Shown here one piece after another: positions 61,865 to 64,000 of a stretch of DNA of 64,000 nucleotides. Each line of letters opens with the position of its first letter. Position 1 is the first letter of the stretch. The stretch is from Opitutaceae bacterium (lineage in GTDB: Bacteria; Verrucomicrobiota; Verrucomicrobiia; Opitutales; Opitutaceae). The stretch is taken from assembly GCA_028284235.1 (NCBI GenBank), contig JANQSC010000017.1, positions 1-64,000 on the forward strand, given 5' to 3'. The position numbers and the translations under genes are program-made. Below the pieces are notes generated by a model. It did no database searches. It was not told where the DNA came from and worked only from the letters and a program-made list of their open reading frames with translations.

Positions 61865-62577
61865 GCCCGCGCCTTCCAATCCGGGCCGTCACGCTTGACG
61901 CCGCTGGCACGCTCCTCTTTCCAACTCCCTCCGTCGGCGCCATCTATCGTGAAGTAATGGCCGACCACGGCCTCGAACTCGATGCTGTGAAACTCGAGCG
62001 CGGATTCCAACAGGCGATGAGCGCGACCCCCAAGCCGCTTCCCCGCAGTGACAGTCTAGCCGCCGAACGCGCCTACTGGAGAGCGATCGTTTCGAGCGCA
62101 ATTCGCTTCCAGGCGGAGCTTCCATCCAATTTCGACACTTTGTTCGAAGCGCTCTGGAGCGAATTCGCCAAGGGCCGCCGCTGGCGCCTCAACGACGACG
62201 CGAGGGAACTCTTCGACGCGCTCGACCAACGCGAAGTCCCCTTCTCACTGCTCACTAACTGGGACCCGCGCGTTCTCTCGGTCCTAGACGACCATCGCAT
62301 TCGCCACCGATTCGAGCGGATCTTCATTTCGAGCGAAATCGGATTCCAAAAACCCGATCGCGCCATTTTCGCCCATGCCGCCAGCCAACTCGGTCGCTCG
62401 CCGGCGGAGCTGATGCACATCGGAGACCACCCAGAGCAGGACGTCGCCGGCGCTCTCCGAGCCGGATGGAAGGCGCTGCATTTCACCCAGTCCCCTTCTC
62501 CCAGCAACGCCCCTGCACCTACGATCGCCCGACTCCGAGACGCGCTCGCGTTCCTGCCGACCAAACAGTCAACGTAA
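61861..62577 (+). CDS. HAD-superfamily hydrolase
   Basis: 238 aa. Motif I reads VTLDAAGTLLFP: the first catalytic Asp is present but the second is Ala, the pattern of dehalogenase- or REG-2-like HADs rather than classic DxD phosphatases. Motif II is SLLTNW, motif III Lys in IGFQKPD and motif IV HIGDHPEQDV. A helical cap lies between motifs I and II. It starts with GTG at 61861, overlapping the DUF971 stop. Substrate unknown. Confidence 0.84.
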   Translation: MSPRLPIRAVTLDAAGTLLFPTPSVGAIYREVMADHGLELDAVKLERGFQQAMSATPKPLPRSDSLAAERAYWRAIVSSAIRFQAELPSNFDTLFEALWSEFAKGRRWRLNDDARELFDALDQREVPFSLLTNWDPRVLSVLDDHRIRHRFERIFISSEIGFQKPDRAIFAHAASQLGRSPAELMHIGDHPEQDVAGALRAGWKALHFTQSPSPSNAPAPTIARLRDALAFLPTKQST

Positions 62578-62591
62578 AGTCATACTCTTAA

Positions 62592-62677
62592 TCCTAATCA
62601 TAATCATACTCTTAATCTTAATCAAATGAAGAAGGTATTGGGGGTGATTAGGATTATGAGTATGATTATGATTAGGA
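62592..62677. repeat. Long imperfect inverted repeat
   Basis: Arms 62592-62624 and 62645-62677 pair at 31 of 33 positions across a 20-base loop. Each arm is built from short AATCATAATC-like tandem units, so the element is also AT-rich compared with its surroundings. No T-tract follows. It lies between the HAD gene and hisI. Confidence 0.8.
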
Positions 62678-62801
62678 GATGAAGCGAAGGCGTGGACTTA
62701 CGAGACAGCTTCAAAATAGCAGTCAAACGCCAGTCCGGCGACTTTCCCCGGAAAATCATTGGCTTTACAGCACCCGTGTCGTTCGCTTCATTCGACCGAC
62801 T

Positions 62802-63248
62802 ATGTCACAGAGCTGTCTCCACGAACGAACATCGAAAACCGAAATCGAAAAAGGGCTGAGCCTCCAGCCGAAGTTCGACGCCGACGGATTAATTCCGTGC
62901 ATCACCACCGACGTTCATACCAACCAGGTGCTCATGTTCGCTTTCATGAATCGCGAAGCGCTCGAACATACGATCGAAACCGGCAAGGTCACTTACTTCA
63001 GCCGGTCCCGCGGCAAACTCTGGGTAAAAGGGGAATCCTCCGGACAAGTGCAACATCTCAAGGAGCTGAGAACCGATTGCGACCAGGATGTCATTCTTTG
63101 CAAAGCGGAAATCGGCGAAAACGGAGCGTCCTGTCATAATGGATACCGCTCGTGCTTTTACCGCAAGCTCGACACGCAGTCGGGCGAACTCGTCTTCGAC
63201 GGCGGCGAACCGCTATTCGATCCGGAAGAGGTCTACGGCAAAGCCTAG
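62802..63248 (+). CDS. hisI: Phosphoribosyl-AMP cyclohydrolase
   Basis: Opens the purine ring of PR-AMP in histidine synthesis. The 148 aa show FAFMNREALEHTIETGKVTYFSRSR (about 40-64), LWVKGESSGQVQ, the metal-binding DCDQD, and the zinc cysteines in GASCHNGYRSCFYR. The ATG at 62802 is preferred; a longer frame from 62679 begins at the edge of the inverted repeat. No HisE domain is fused and no other his gene is adjacent. Confidence 0.9.
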   Translation: MSQSCLHERTSKTEIEKGLSLQPKFDADGLIPCITTDVHTNQVLMFAFMNREALEHTIETGKVTYFSRSRGKLWVKGESSGQVQHLKELRTDCDQDVILCKAEIGENGASCHNGYRSCFYRKLDTQSGELVFDGGEPLFDPEEVYGKA

Positions 63249-63281
63249 GCGACTGGCATCGACGAATCGAACCTCCCGCAA

Positions 63282-64000
63282 ATGCCTGAATCCGCAACCT
63301 ACTATCGAGGCTGCCCCGTTTGGAACTGCCGCGACTGGATTGGGACCGTTTTCGACAAGCGAGCATCCGCTCAGGATTCGCTTCGGCACTACGCCAAGTT
63401 TTTCAATACGGTCGAAGCGAATTCGATCTTCTACGCCCTCCCGCCGCTCGCCACAGTCGAGCGTTGGATGGCGGAAGCGGGCCCTGGATTCAGATTCTGC
63501 CCAAAATTCCCCAAGTCGATTTCGCACGAGCGACGCCTGTCAGGAGCCGACTCGGAAACGGACGCCTTTATCAAGATCTTGGAGACGCTGCAGCACGGCG
63601 AACGGCTCGGCCCGAGCTTTCTCCAGCTACCGCCCTCTTTCAATGCGCACAGTTTCGATACCTTGGAACGTTTCTTGAGCAGTCTGCCCAAGGAGTTCCA
63701 CTACGCAGTGGAGCCGCGACACGTCAGCTGGTACGACAAGTCCGACAACGAACAGCGCCTCGACGACACGCTGCAAGCGCTGGGGATGGACAAGGTTATC
63801 TTCGACAGCCGCCCGCTCTTCGCAGCCCAGTCGCCCGACGAGGCGGAGATCGCCGCCCAGTCGCGTAAACCGCAAACTCCCGTCCGAAAAATCGCCACCG
63901 GCAATCGGCCGTTCCTACGCTTCGTCGGCCAGAATTCGACGCCCGAGAACGAACCTTGGATCAAAGAATGGGCACCCGTCATCAATAAATGGATACTTGA
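63282..64000 (+). CDS. DUF72 (YecE-like) protein, 5' part (cut by window end)
   Basis: The frame from the ATG at 63282 runs open to the window edge (239 codons). It shows GCPVWNCRDWIGTVFDKRA, LRHYAKFFNTVEANSIFYALP, RFCPKFPKSISHERRL, SFLQLPPSF and YAVEPRHVSWYD, the conserved blocks of DUF72. These are TIM-barrel-like proteins of unknown function. It follows hisI by 33 bases. The C-terminus is outside the window. Confidence 0.85.
   Translation, partial: MPESATYYRGCPVWNCRDWIGTVFDKRASAQDSLRHYAKFFNTVEANSIFYALPPLATVERWMAEAGPGFRFCPKFPKSISHERRLSGADSETDAFIKILETLQHGERLGPSFLQLPPSFNAHSFDTLERFLSSLPKEFHYAVEPRHVSWYDKSDNEQRLDDTLQALGMDKVIFDSRPLFAAQSPDEAEIAAQSRKPQTPVRKIATGNRPFLRFVGQNSTPENEPWIKEWAPVINKWIL

Overview
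The window looks like part of a chromosome of a marine-type Verrucomicrobiota bacterium, probably class Opitutia (Pelagicoccus/Coraliomargarita-like). The clues are a VPDSG-CTERM sorting signal (22076-22777), a MurC-MurB fusion inside a long division and cell-wall (dcw) cluster, DAP-type MurE, and a complete lipid II pathway. This placement is inferred from gene content, not from a database search. Coding density is high, most genes sit in tightly coupled operons, and GC is moderately high.

Layout from the left. 1-8645: 3' part of serC, a GlcD-like FAD oxidase overlapping murJ, pta beside a separate P-loop/DRTGG protein, two membrane genes, and a short-chain prenyl diphosphate synthase. 8667-15192: a lipid/glycan locus with a GT2, an alpha-oxoamine synthase resembling serine palmitoyltransferase, two GT4 enzymes, an MGDG-synthase-like GT28 and an SDR. 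15196-24571: recN, tRNA-Val(GAC), a 128-bp tandem repeat, hrpB, typA, a VPDSG-CTERM protein behind a sigma-54-like promoter, and a small operon with a PolB-type exonuclease. 24724-31602: a CysQ-like phosphatase, then a LapEBC-type type I secretion operon (TolC, a REC-PAS regulator, ABC exporter, HlyD).

31599-36109 (minus strand): four coupled genes, namely an ExbB/TolQ/MotA-type channel protein, an Hsp70/actin-like protein with an FHA-like tail, and two VWA proteins. Each VWA protein is anchored by one membrane helix carrying the ExbD/TolR/MotB-type aspartate. This looks like an uncharacterised ion-driven envelope machine and is the best candidate for an undescribed system. Two envelope lipoproteins are encoded divergently (36336-37751). 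37777-41587: a DinB-like protein, an NRDE/TANGO2 protein and an unusual alpha/beta-hydrolase + DedA + ATP-grasp fusion.

41804-61329 (minus strand, transcribed right to left) is the dcw cluster: mraZ, small ORF, rsmH, small ORF, ftsL-like, ftsI, murE, murF, mraY, murD, LysM gene, ftsW, murG, murC-murB, ddl, ftsQ, ftsA, ftsZ. Its promoter carries three perfectly spaced TGGGG MraZ boxes. 61565-64000: DUF971, a HAD hydrolase, a long inverted repeat, hisI and the 5' part of a DUF72 gene cut by the window edge.
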